Part shown: positions 11,701-22,383 of the stretch, one piece after another
Layout of the letters: each line of letters begins with the position of its first letter
Position numbering within the stretch: position 1 is the first letter of the stretch
Origin: Adineta vaga
Taxonomy: Eukaryota > Rotifera
NCBI GenBank assembly: GCA_021613535.1
Contig: CP075496.1
Span: forward strand, 13,764,001-13,828,000
Direction: 5' to 3'
Length of the DNA stretch: 64,000 nucleotides
Made by a program: the position numbers and the translations under genes
The notes under the pieces: model-generated
Databases searched by the model: none
Told to the model about the DNA's origin: nothing
The model's input: the letters and a program-made list of their open reading frames with translations, nothing else

Positions 11701-12100
11701 CGCGCGTTTTCTTGCATGCCAGAGCTTTATATAAAGACACAACCAGTAATAATAATGAAAAGAGAGAGAGAGACAGAGACAGAGAAAGGAGAGAAGAGAA
11801 CGGATAAAAGAATACGAGCGTCTCTAGGATCTATTTAGGGCACTAAGCACATGAACGAAGTAAATATAGAAAATGACTTTTAGTTTTCCGCATGAATCGA
11901 TGCTGTTATTTATGTTCTTCTTGTCATTATCTTTTCTCTTTTAGTATGTCCGACAATGAAGTCAACTATAATTATCATCGAACAACTAATGGTTATTCAA
12001 CAGAATACGCACAATTTATTCTTGAGTTCTTTTCTCATCGATTAGATCAATAGAAAGAAATGACGATTTAGATTCTTCTTTATGAACATTAAATTCTCTT
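8790..12100. other. 3.3-kb gene-free region with simple repeats
   Basis: Many short open frames on both strands, none with domain content, splice sites in phase or coding-like codon use. It includes CA/CG dinucleotide runs near 9590-9612 and GA-rich tracts near 10770-10790 and 11757-11800. A short frame at 11945-12051 (MSDNEVNYNYHRTT...) lies just before the transporter gene and might be a leader exon or uORF; it cannot be joined convincingly. The region may contain regulatory DNA for the two flanking genes. No tRNA-like structure was noticed. Confidence 0.5.
11757..11800. repeat. GA-rich microsatellite
   Basis: An imperfect run of GAGAGA/CAGAGA units in otherwise AT-rich DNA. A similar (GA)n tract lies near 10770. 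Confidence 0.6.
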
Positions 12101-12103
12101 AGA

Positions 12104-14112
12104 ATGATTGGTAAACCAGTTGACACAATTGTTATTACATCCGATACATTTGATCGAGTACCTAAGGATAGGTAAAAATGAAGAAGATAATTGGATAAAA
12201 TTCATTTGTTTATTTATCTTTATATTTAGATGTTTTATCGTATTTTTATCATTTATTATTCATGGTCTTGGATGTTTTTTACCATGGAATTTATTATTTC
12301 ATAGTTATGACGTAAAATTTCATTGAATGATCTTCATTTGTATTTGATTCATTTGTATTATTTTAGTATTTTATTTGTTGTAAATTTCTTGGTGATGATT
12401 CAGATATCTATCGTCAACATTTCTTAAGTTTTTGTGCATTAGCTGCTCTTCTTGCTGCGTTAGTTACCACTGGCATCGGTCTTTTTATTGGTTTTCAGTA
12501 AATAAATTTCAATTTTATTTAATTACAAAAAACTTTCAATCAATATTTCATTTTTAGTGGCGATACAAAACGACGAGTTATTCCATCGATTGTCGTACTT
12601 ATTATTATGTTTATTCTCCAGGTGCTCTTCGCTATATTTGATGCTCGTGATTGTAATGAATTTGTTTATTAAGAATCAAAAATGATTCATTCTTTACTTT
12701 AGCTTCTGGTGTCTTCCTTTGTGTAACTATTTTAAATATTGTCGTTATCGGAGGTATGATTAATTAAATTCGTTTTGTTTTGTTAATCTATTTTTATTCT
12801 TTGTAGCTTTTATTGGACTTTATTTGTCCAGTATTGCTGGTATTGTGTCATATTTTCCTGATCGATATGTGAATGCACTTGTTATCGGCACGGTAAACAT
12901 TTGATAATGAATTGGAGAAAGGAAAGGTTTTTCTTTTCTTTTAGTCTTTAGGAATTCTAATTGCTATTTGTGGAAGAATTTCTTTTAAATATTGTAAGTA
13001 GATACAAACAAAGAGAGATTATGTTTGATTGTATTTATATGAATTTAGATTCGAACGATTCGAGAATTCTTGCCGTTTACTTTCTTATCTCGGCTCTTTT
13101 GATCCTTTTTGTATCTTTCGACATCTATTTTGCTTTTCCTTATTCGGTTCGTAGGAAATTTTAGTTTATTGATTTAAATGATTTTCGCTTTGATTTTAGC
13201 GTTTATTTCGATTTTATCATACATCGATTAAAATTGATCTTCTTCATACGATGAAAGGACGCGTTTTTCAAGTTCCATATGGAAACGTGTTGAGACATGT
13301 AAATCAAATGAATTTATTGTTCGTTTTCACTTTTATTTTATGACTTTTTTAGATTTGGCTTCAATGTTTATCGATTTTTCTACTTTATTTTTCAACAGTA
13401 ACTCTTTTTCCAAGTATTCTTAGTCAAGTACGAAGTGCAACACCAAATTTTACTCTTCCGAGTAAAAGAAATTTTTTTAAAATTTTTCTTCCTACGAAAA
13501 TTTTCTCGTCTCTTTAGTTAAAGATCTTGAATTTTCTGATGCAGTTGTTCTTATTAATTTCGGTCTATTCAATCTACTCGGAAATTTCCTTGCTAGTTGT
13601 ATAAAAAAAGTAGAGATTCTTCATGAAAATTTTCCTGCAATGATTTTCATTCTTGTTTTTAGCCATATTCACGATGGATTTTCTTCTTTGTTTTTATTCG
13701 TGCAATCGCTATATTTTTTACGTTTCTCTTCGTTAATTTCGAACCATATACACGACATAATATCCCAATATTAATTCGTGATGATTATATTTTCATGTCA
13801 TTGATTATGATTTTTGCTTTAACACATGGATATTTCAATTCAATGTTACATATGTTCACAACAAAGTAAATTTAAATAACAAAACTTTTTAGAGCAAGAC
13901 TCTTAGGCTCAGTGGGCTGTTTGTAAGAGATGAATGGGGGATGGAAATTGCTTGATTTAGAACTTGCATTCATTTATTTTCGTCCGTTTAGATCAGTTGA
14001 ACCATATCTATCAGCAACATCGGCTGTTATTTTACAATTGTTCATATTTACTGGATGTTTTTGTGGAATTATTGGTTCATTTGTGTATCATTTTCTAGTA
14101 ACAATACTTTAA
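12104..14112 (+). CDS. Equilibrative nucleoside transporter (SLC29/ENT family)
   Basis: Thirteen exons: 12104-12171, 12230-12311, 12367-12497, 12558-12652, 12703-12753, 12807-12892, 12945-12993, 13049-13146, 13200-13298, 13353-13461, 13518-13609, 13663-13865 and 13992-14112. They give 427 residues with phases consistent. ENT hallmarks include the first membrane segment HGLGCFLPWNLL followed by FHSYDYF, and the later LYFSTVTLFPSILSQVR. The C-terminal half has FGLFNLLGNFLAS, WIFFFVFIRAI and FALTHGYFNSML. About 10-11 hydrophobic segments are visible, as expected for ENTs (about 450 residues). The family moves nucleosides across membranes down their gradient. The start is the ATG preceded by a possible splice acceptor (TTCTCTTAG, ending 12102), which may be a trans-splice site, so extra 5' coding sequence is not excluded. 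A poly(A) signal lies at 14151. Confidence 0.85.
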
Positions 14113-14212
14113 TCGTTTCAAAAATTTCGTTTTGTGATTTTCTTTGGCTAAATAAAACTTTCAACTGACAGAAATATAAGATTATGAGTTTTTTTTTGAA
14201 TAGAGCGGAAAA

Positions 14213-15238
14213 TTAAGGAATTTCATATTTGTCATATTCACAGAGTAAAGGATGTAATGATGATGTTCGTGTTGCTGATGAATGACAACATGTTACATTC
14301 GCATCACTAAACCATCTGAGACCTTGACTTGTTTGAACAAACGGTCGATGAGGACCAAGTTTAATTAATCGATTTAGAATATCTATTGATATTGAACTAT
14401 TCTTTTGTCCATGAAATATAAGATAGACTCCATCACAATATGGTAAACATTTCGGTGTACTTATTGATTGTTCATATCTATCAATAAATACTGGACCAAA
14501 AGGATCATATTTACATACTGTATGATTAGTTTTTACTTTCCATAACATAACATTCATGGCTGTTTCATCAAAATTTGCATCATTAAATTCTCCTTTTTGC
14601 ATTAATGCTAAAACACGATGAAGAAATGGATAAGCCCGATATGTCCAAACAAATGTTCCATGCATATATGGCACAGATCGATATTTAACATCAAATTGTT
14701 TCATAAATAATTTGTAATTTCTCGGATCATCCGGATGTTTTGGTGCTAATGGAAGTTCATATGGCCAATGATGAAGTAGATCAAATAATAAATCAATATT
14801 ATAATTAACAACAGAATCGACTTCAAGTTGAACACCGTAATCAACATTACTGGAAACGATTGCAAGAAGTTTACAAGCAAAGATTGTTCGAGAACAATCC
14901 GTTTTGGATATACGTTCAGTAAAAACACGTGGATGTCGTGTAGAATTAATAATTAAATCAAAATCAACGGAAAAAATTAGAATTGAACGTGTAGAAAATA
15001 AATGAATAGAATCAAGTAGAACATCTAATAATTCCAGATAAGATTTATGTGAAGTTGTAAAAGTAACAAATGCTTCTTTAGGATAATCTGTTCGACGAAT
15101 AAAATGTTGAATAAATTTTCGTGAAGAATTTCTTAATGAATGATTTAATTGTTTATAGATTAGAAATGAAAGTAAAAGAAATAGAAATAATCGAATAAGA
15201 AAAGATTTCTTCTCGAAATATGAGTGAGTGAATACCAT
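14213..15238 (-). CDS. Type II membrane glycosyltransferase-like protein, intronless paralogue
   Basis: A single exon of 341 residues. A short cytosolic N-terminus is followed by one hydrophobic anchor (LIRLFLFLLLSFLIY, about residues 14-28), typical of Golgi type II enzymes. The luminal part begins KEAFVTF and contains FSVDFDLI and, centrally, LEVDSVVNYNIDLLF, an acidic motif placed like the metal-binding DxD of GT-A fold transferases. Then come WPYELPLAPKHPDDP and a Cys-rich tail ending HPLLCEY. It is close in layout to the gene at 15476-16818. I recognise no named family. Glycosyltransferase activity is inferred from topology and the acidic motif. It is convergent with the nucleoside transporter. 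Confidence 0.7.
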   Translation of the reverse strand: MVFTHSYFEKKSFLIRLFLFLLLSFLIYKQLNHSLRNSSRKFIQHFIRRTDYPKEAFVTFTTSHKSYLELLDVLLDSIHLFSTRSILIFSVDFDLIINSTRHPRVFTERISKTDCSRTIFACKLLAIVSSNVDYGVQLEVDSVVNYNIDLLFDLLHHWPYELPLAPKHPDDPRNYKLFMKQFDVKYRSVPYMHGTFVWTYRAYPFLHRVLALMQKGEFNDANFDETAMNVMLWKVKTNHTVCKYDPFGPVFIDRYEQSISTPKCLPYCDGVYLIFHGQKNSSISIDILNRLIKLGPHRPFVQTSQGLRWFSDANVTCCHSSATRTSSLHPLLCEYDKYEIP

Positions 15239-15475
15239 GTGATCAAATCGACGATTTTGTAAATAACTTCGTTCTTTTTAAACGACATTTCTTTTCTCGA
15301 ATGAAAGTATTGTTTACTTATAGAAACAATTTTACAAAGGATGAAAATTCATTCATACTTTCACTTTAAAAAAATCGAATTTTATTTTATTCAGAACTAT
15401 ACATCATCACAAGAAACAGTTATCATAATGAATATACCTTGCCTAATAAATAACAACAAGAAAATAAATAAATAT

Positions 15476-16818
15476 CTATCTATGTTCACATAACAACGGA
15501 TGAATGGGTGAACGTTTGCTATCGGGATAACAACAAGTCGCTGTTGTATCATTGATATGTCTCATTCCGCCCATTCCAAGTAATTGAACAGTAGGTTTGC
15601 CAGCATTTGCTTTAAGTCGAGTTAAAAGTGCAGCTGAAGTTGGTGCATCTTTCGAACCATGTAATGTGACAAATGCTGTATGACAAAATTCACTACACTT
15701 GGTTACATTTGGCCATCGTTCATAAGTTTCCGAATAGGTGAAATATGGATCTAAATCAAACAAATCAATGTTCATCAAACAGATGAATGAATATCAAATT
15801 CTCGTATTCATTAAATTAGTTTATCAACAAGATCGTTTCGTTTTTAACATGAAGATCTTACCATATTTACATAATGTATGATTCGCTCCGTATTTCCATA
15901 ACATAATATTAACTGCTGTTTCATCATAATTAGATCCTTGAAAATGGCCTTGTTTCAAAAGTGAATGAACATGATTTAGAAAAGGTAAAGCACGATAAGT
16001 CCAAATGATATGAGCATGAATATATGGTGTTGTATTTTTTGTTACATTAAATTGTTGCGCAAAATATCCCCAATTTTGTGGATCTGTTGGATGACGTGGA
16101 GATATTGGTAATGCATAAGGCCAAACATGAAGAACTTCGAAAAGAACATCAACATTATAATTTACAACATCATCTGTTTCCATTAAAACACCATAATCTA
16201 AATTACTACTAATAATAGCATGTAATTTACAAAAATAAACCGACTAAAAAAAGAGAGAAAAAATGTTAAAAATTTTCTTTTCAAAATCTAAAAAACATTC
16301 ATTACCGGTCCACAATCGTTTTGTGAGATACGTCGTTTAATCGCACGTGGATACAGTTTAAGATCAATATCAAGATCAACATCAATACCAAAAGCAATAA
16401 TAGGTCGAGTTGAAAAGGCATGAACAGAATCTAATAGAACTTTTAGTAAAGCTAAATAACTTGGATGATTGTTACTAAATGTTACAAATGCTTCTTTTGG
16501 TTCACGAGAAATAATTGAAGTTTTATTATCAGTTGTTAATAGCGACTTATTAATTGTTTGATTATTTAAAGATTGAACAAGAGAAGAATTTGTTTTATTT
16601 GTAGAAACATTTGATGAATTATGAGAATCAAAGATAATAAATGGTATTAACATATTTTGAGTCAATCGAACAGTTGATTTCATATCAATTTCATAAAGAA
16701 ACAAATATGACATAAGAAAAACAAGAGCAAGTATAACAAACAATCGAAACAATGTTGTCCTTTTATAAGGACTATTTTGAAAAGTATTATTTATATTTAA
16801 CATTAGAATCAATCTCAA
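15476..16818 (-). CDS. Type II membrane glycosyltransferase-like protein, three-exon paralogue
   Basis: Exons 16818-16306, 16243-15862 and 15750-15476 total 1170 nt for 389 residues. A single membrane anchor (FRLFVILALVFLMSYLFLY) is followed by a Ser/Asn/Thr-rich stem with N-glycosylation sites. The luminal domain is shared with the neighbour: KEAFVTFSNNHPSYLALL, FGIDVDLDID, METDDVVNYNVDVLF, WPYALPISPRHP, NYDETAVNIMLWK, and a tail ending HPLLCEHR. The TDD acidic motif corresponds to VDS in the neighbour. The two genes are in the same orientation 237 bp apart, so they are a tandem duplicate pair. Function is inferred, not recognised. Confidence 0.7.
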
Positions 16819-17112
16819 TCTAAAATAGAAAAAAAAAGAATTTCGTCAGATAAATTATTTTTCATTCTATTGTTCGAAACTGTTTTATATTAAATATTGA
16901 TCACGTGTGTAAGGTACCTGTATTGAGTCTTAATGTAACTAATAAGTAATTGATGCATCACATTTTTATGAAGGTTTTATGTTCGAAAGAAATTGTCCTA
17001 TCAATGTGAAAAAAAGGAGAAATAACTAGTGGTTAACTTTCTTCTCCAGGTTCATTATCTATTGCACCAGTAAGATGAATTATTTAGTATACCTGAAGAA
17101 CACAGTGAAAGA

Positions 17113-17227
17113 ATGTTATCTTTTGGCAACATGCGGCCGTAAAGGTACAAATAGTTGGAAAAATTCAATTGATTTTCTCAATGAAATTCCTATCATTTGC
17201 TATTGGTTTTACTTCAGACTGTCGAAC
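17113..17227 (+). repeat. Left arm of the inverted repeat
   Basis: Matches the reverse complement of 18341-18455 with about ten mismatches. In the plus frame it reads LLATCGRKGTNSWKNSIDFL. Confidence 0.75.
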
Positions 17228-17370
17228 GAAAGCATACTTTATTCATCTGCCCACTTCTTACAGCCTTAAGATGGTATATATTTCGATAATACTCAAATTA
17301 CCAAAATAACGCAAATATTACCTATTTTCCCTAGAGAAGTTCACGAATTTAGTGAGATTCTAACAAGATT

Positions 17371-17725
17371 CGTAATTCCCTTTTCTGAAAGAAAGGGTTA
17401 TATGACGTTCAAATACGATGGTAAAATGCTTAAAGTTTGTCTGTCTATCTGAGCCAATCAAAATTCAGCATGCGCTAAACCCATGAAAAGTCACTACAGT
17501 TGTTAAAAGAAGTTTGACCAACGGGTAGTTGAAACCGAACAATGCGAATCGGACCCTACTTCATTACTATTAGTTTCTGAGAAAGTTTTACCAAACGGTA
17601 ACCGAGGTCTAGGAATCTGAATAAAAGACTAATTTTATCCAGAATTTCTTTCTCTGAAAGAAAGTGTTATACGGAGTATAAAAATGCTTCGAATTTGTCG
17701 GTTTATTCCAGCCAAGATGGTATCA
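17371..17725 (+). repeat. Two diverged direct copies of an approximately 80-bp unit inside the element
   Basis: The copies at about 17371-17455 and 17640-17720 share CTGAAAGAAAG, GTTATA, AAATGCTT, AATTTGTC and AGCCAA in the same order with divergent spacers. Confidence 0.4.
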
Positions 17726-18340
17726 TACATTTACTTACGTTGAATATACATGTTTGTCTTTTCTCATATTGGCTAAGAAATACACAGGAAAGACAAACTG
17801 TGTAGTGTAGCGTCATGAAAAAAAACACATGCATGAAAGACATTCATTCATACCCAACTTAAAAGCATCTGTATAAAATTGTACGGTGCGTTGATTCACT
17901 TAAATAAACATTACTTGAAAAAAACCAAGCAGCTTTACTGAATATAAAGATATGAAGGAGCTTGCTTCCTACATGCACAAAAACAACTTCAATACATTTC
18001 AGCATTAATTTCCATCGTAAGTATACTTAACTATCTGTATAAACATTTGTCCACAAAACACGAGCGTAAGAAAATATATCTTATTATTCGGAAAATTGCT
18101 CCTGTGAGTCTCTAAAATGCATACATGAAGCATTAATTCCAATACTGTACGGTACAATGTATTCTGTCTTACTTTGAAACTACCCTTGCTCCTTAATGTC
18201 AAGCTCTGAATCCCTCTAGAAAATGTTGTGAAGAGTATGACTATATTGATTCGGGAAAAAACGTACAACTTCGGGCTGAATTTTCTTTGTAAGCATACAG
18301 CGATGTACTTTCTTTATTTCAGAAAAAGGTAGGCGAATCC

Positions 18341-18455
18341 GTTGGACAGTCTGAAGTAAAATCAATAGCAAATGATAGGAATTTCATTGAGAAAAGCAAT
18401 TGACTTTTTCCAACTTTTTGTACCTTTACGGCCGCACGTTGCCAAAAGGCAACAT
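18341..18455 (-). repeat. Right arm of the inverted repeat
   Basis: Read on the minus strand it is nearly the same as the left arm. It is open in the same frame (LLATCGRKGTKSWKKSIAFL) until a stop after IICY. Confidence 0.75.
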
Positions 18456-20951
18456 GTTGGTATTCGGCTCGATTTTAGTTCTTTAAGCTCCAAAATGGAA
18501 TTCGGTAATCTCCACATCTAGAAGACAAAGAATATAAAGAATTAGAATTTTTTGCGTGCTATCTTCTGGTAGCCGGCTGGAAAGGGTTAATCATCAATAT
18601 ATCTCCATATGTGTGTGGATGAATATCAAGCGATATTGTCTCTAGAAGTATGACGAGGAAAATACAGCTTGCTCTACTATAGTAACTATTATCTGTCGAC
18701 GAGAAGATTCTGAAAAAAAGGTCGAGAAGTCTGTCCGATGATTGAACACGCGAGAAAACGCGGTTTTATCAAGTACGATTAAAATCGATTTTAACGGATG
18801 AAAAATGAAAAAAGTCATTAAAATAGATTAATGGGTGAAATTTAATCGGATTTTGCTGATTATCTAGAAAAAATCGATTTTAATCATATTTTTCATAAAT
18901 TGTTTTTTTACATGGATAACGAAAGAATCAATAGAGAAGAACAAAATTTTCATTATTTAGAGTAATGCATATTATAATATAAAAAAATAACAATCTTTAT
19001 GAAATTAAATACAAGTAGATGATTGTATTCAAAGATATCTATTCTATCAATTATGTTTATTAAAACATTCTTCTAAGTCATGCTTATATACATTGACATC
19101 TCATTTTTTCGTATTACAAGATGGTTTATACGAAAAGTGGTTTGACTTCTACCCATGTGTTTGCGTGAAAAATATCATCAATATACCAATGTTTCTCTTC
19201 TCTCATAACGGAAAAAGTACATTAAGGATTTTACATTCAAAATTTTATTCTTACCGGTTGGTGACATATGTCTAATGACGCTATAAAGAAATGATTCTAA
19301 AGAATACATCAACTAAAGAAATCTCATCTATTTTACTTTTTCTCTTTATTTAATAATCAAATTTTAAATAAATAAAACTTTCAAGTCATATCTTAATGAA
19401 CTCTTTTCTTTTGAAAGAAAAAAGTTATTTCTTTCCGACATCAGAACATCCGATAGAAATAAAAACAGCCAATGAAATATAGAAAAAGACATTTTTACGT
19501 GAGAATTACTCTTCCACTTCACTTAATTACCGAACATGCTTAACTTAGTTACACAATATAAAGAAACAAACAATAATTTATCTGTTTGATAACCGTTAAT
19601 CTTCTACTTACCACTTTTTTCTTTTGTAGAAATCTTTGTATAAAAGAAAAACGATATTAAACAACGATAAACAATCGAATTCATTCGATTCACCTGGCAA
19701 TAAAAAACGTGTTTGTTTGCAAATCTTAATTATACATTAAGAAAATATACTTTCAACGAGAAAGTGAGTTCGTGAATGAACGTTACTTGTGTTTTAGTAG
19801 TGTTAATTGTCAAGAATAAAAATTTTCTATTGTTCACTTCTATTGATATTCATCTTCCTATTCTTTTTCTTGTTCTATTTGATCACAAAATCAAATCATA
19901 TTCGTCAATAAAATCGATGTTTACCAAAGAATTGTCAGGAGAGAAAGTAAATATTAGATGACGACTTATTTTCTTTTCAGAAGAATTTGTTATTTCATAT
20001 CTAAATAGACAATTGAAGTGTCATTTTTGAAATTCATTTCTCTTGTAAAGATAGAAAAAGATTTTTTTTTCGATAAAAAAACACAAAGAATAGATGATAC
20101 TTATCGATTTAGTTTGTTGACTACAAAATTAATTCCAATGATTTTTAGAACAATAAATAAATATCTAAAAAAGAAAATCTTTGTTGCAATTGAGTATAAG
20201 CAATTATAGAAAAAAAATGCATTTGATATAAAAAAGGTTTTTCTCTACTTTTAGTGCTACTCAAAATGTGAAGGTTTCATATGAAAAAGGTACTTTTGAT
20301 GATTATGTTTCTTATTCTTTTCAAAGACATGCTTACTTCTTATGATTTCTGTTAGTTAATGACTATTCTATAAGTTTCAATAGACTACAAATTATTGTGG
20401 AATAAAGGAGAAGTAAAAAGAAAAAGAATTGCCACAGTATGTGCACTGTGTTCTTTGATTTTGTTTACCTTTAATTCAAAATCAAGGAGAAGAAATGAAA
20501 AAATAAGAAAATGTCTTTTTTGACCGTAATTCAAGAAAATCATAGCGATCTGTACGAAAGAGGATTGTTTCTTATCTTCACTTCAATGGACATAATATCT
20601 ACAATGCACTTTTTTTTACTTAAAATTAAAAATTGCCACATTGATTCACTTCATTGCTAATATAAGTTTCTTATTCAAAGATTTAGAAAATCTCAATGGT
20701 ATAGATCGATCATATTCTCTGGTTGATCTTCGTATTGAAATGGAAGACATTCTTCTGTTCATATTTGATACTTTATAGTTATTTTTAGCGATGAATTCAT
20801 CTTCGTGGGTCTATTAATGACTATTAGTGACAATCAGTATGAAGAAAAGTAAAAGAAATTCATTTTGAGGGCTTTTGCATGGCAATAATTTATAGAAATG
20901 GTGAAGACGTCAATTTTATGAATAGACAAACATATTTATAGAACTAAAACG

Positions 20952-22343
20952 ATGCCAAACGCACGACAAGAAGCGAGTTTGACACAAATTCGTCGATTAC
21001 TTTCTCGTTGGGATCAAGGTAAATCTAATAGAATATTCTGTGAGATTATTTTTTTTTATTAAATTTAGGTTCAACGAAAGTTCGCCGTCAAATTTTACTT
21101 GATTTTATTGAATTACATAAAACGATAACTGAACCTGAACTTGAAAGTGAATTCGCACAATCTGCAAGTCTATTTTTTACTCGTATAAGTACGTTTTTTT
21201 CTCATATTTTATTCCTTACGAAACATGAACTTGAATTTTAGCTTCATGGTTACGTATTACTTATCTTTTTGGCACATGTTTAAACGAACAACTACGAGCA
21301 CTACGTGTTTTTCTTCAATCATCTACAGGAAATAAATATCTAGGTGAATTTCTTGATGTCGGTGGATTATTTACTCTTCTCGAAATTCTTAATGTTAATC
21401 AAATTAAAGATGAAGATAAATTACAAGCAGTAGGAATAATTCTTTAAATAATCATTTATTTTCAAGTCTTTTCTAGTTGGATTTATTGAAATTAATTGCT
21501 GATAATGGTCGAACGTATAAAGAATTAATTTGTCAATCATTTGGCATTCGAGCTATTGCGGAATGTATGGCTAAATCGGATACGAGTGAAAGAACACAAA
21601 AAGGTGCACAAATTTTACTCGATTCTTTAGCATTAGGAAATCCTTTATATATTCAACAAGTTTATAAAGGTTTAATTGCTATATTATTATCGACATCACC
21701 AAAAGCACAAGAATTATCAATCTCACTTCTTTGTAAACTTCAACCACAATTAGAAAAAGTTCATGGAAGTTTACTTGAACCCGTTGTTAATCTTCTTCAA
21801 TCTTATCATGCCGAAGTTCAATATCAAGCGATTGAATTTATACAAATTCTTATGTCACATAAATGGAATAATGAAAGTACGGCTGCTGTTCTAGCACAAC
21901 AATTAATTATTTGTTTAAATGAATCATTAAATCAAGAAAAGAATGATATTGATAATGGAGAAGAAAATAATGATTTAATTGATTCATTGAAAGGTGGTCC
22001 AATGCCGATTTTTATTCAACAAGCTGCTATTTGTAAATGTATTCGTTTATTAGCTGATCAACGAGAAAGATTTCTACGTTTAAATATTGTTCATCTACTT
22101 TTATGTGTTATGGGAAATGAAGCATATCCAGAAAGTCAACGACAAGCTTCATTAACTCTTCATACATTTGTAGAAAAATATTCTATTGTTTATGATAAAG
22201 TATTTGAAGCCCTTGGTGAACAATTATTTGAAATATTTTATCGTGATCCTGATGGATTCTATTCCGAAATGAATTCTATTCAAGCTGATGTTTGTCGATC
22301 GAATCGTGTTCAAATGTCATTTGATAATCCAACATCGAATTGA
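20952..22343 (+). CDS. ARMH1: Armadillo-like helical domain-containing protein 1 homologue
   Basis: Exons 20952-21018, 21069-21188, 21242-21429 and 21477-22343 total 1242 nt for 413 residues, in phase. The protein is all-helical with armadillo-type repeats. It shows stretches I recognise from vertebrate ARMH1 (C1orf228): LTQIRRLLSRWDQ near the N-terminus, ELESEFAQSASLF, TSWLRITYLFGTCL, YLGEFLDVGGLFTLLEIL, DNGRTYKELICQSFGIRAIAE, GNPLYIQQVYKGLIALL-type, and EVQYQAIEFI. Length is close to the vertebrate protein (about 440). The molecular role is poorly known. An acceptor-like ATTTATAG ends at 20940, 11 nt before the ATG, which could receive a spliced leader. The 3' end faces the PLAT gene at a distance of 40 bp. 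Confidence 0.8.
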
Positions 22344-22345
22344 GT

Positions 22346-22371
22346 TTTATTGATTGATTGATTTCAATAAA
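22346..22371. terminator. Interlocked poly(A) signals of two convergent genes
   Basis: In the 40-bp gap between opposing stop codons, AATAAA on the plus strand (22366-22371) serves the ARMH1-like gene. AATAAA on the minus strand (22351-22346) serves the PLAT gene. Each signal lies close to the other gene's stop, so cleavage would fall within the opposite coding region. Confidence 0.5.
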
Positions 22372-22383
22372 GAAAACTAAACT

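Larger units (their letters stand above)
17113..18455. mobile_element. Inverted-repeat element, probably a decayed DNA transposon or MITE-like insertion
   Basis: The segments 17113-17227 and 18341-18455 are imperfect inverted repeats of about 115 bp, roughly 90 percent identical by eye, separated by about 1.1 kb. Both arms contain the same core, GCGGCCGTAAAGGTACAAA, which is GC-richer than the surroundings. No intact transposase frame lies between them. Target-site duplications were not identified, and the true ends may lie slightly outside the arms. It could instead be two oppositely oriented copies of a dispersed repeat. Confidence 0.6.
16900..20940. other. 4-kb gene-poor region containing an inverted-repeat element
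   Basis: Apart from the inverted-repeat element at 17113-18455, this stretch shows only AT-rich sequence and short unsupported open frames (for example at 19093, 19776 and 20018, all without domains or splice support). Around 18777-18885 there are palindromic ATTAAAATCGATTTT-type motifs in opposite orientations. Confidence 0.5.

Noticed and set aside
10492-11717. Several 65-95 codon frames on both strands
   Set aside because: Located in AT-rich and GA-repeat DNA, without splice sites, conserved motifs or poly(A) context.
19093-20209. Short plus-strand frames
   Set aside because: Low-complexity Phe/Leu/Lys/Ile-rich translations typical of random AT-rich DNA.
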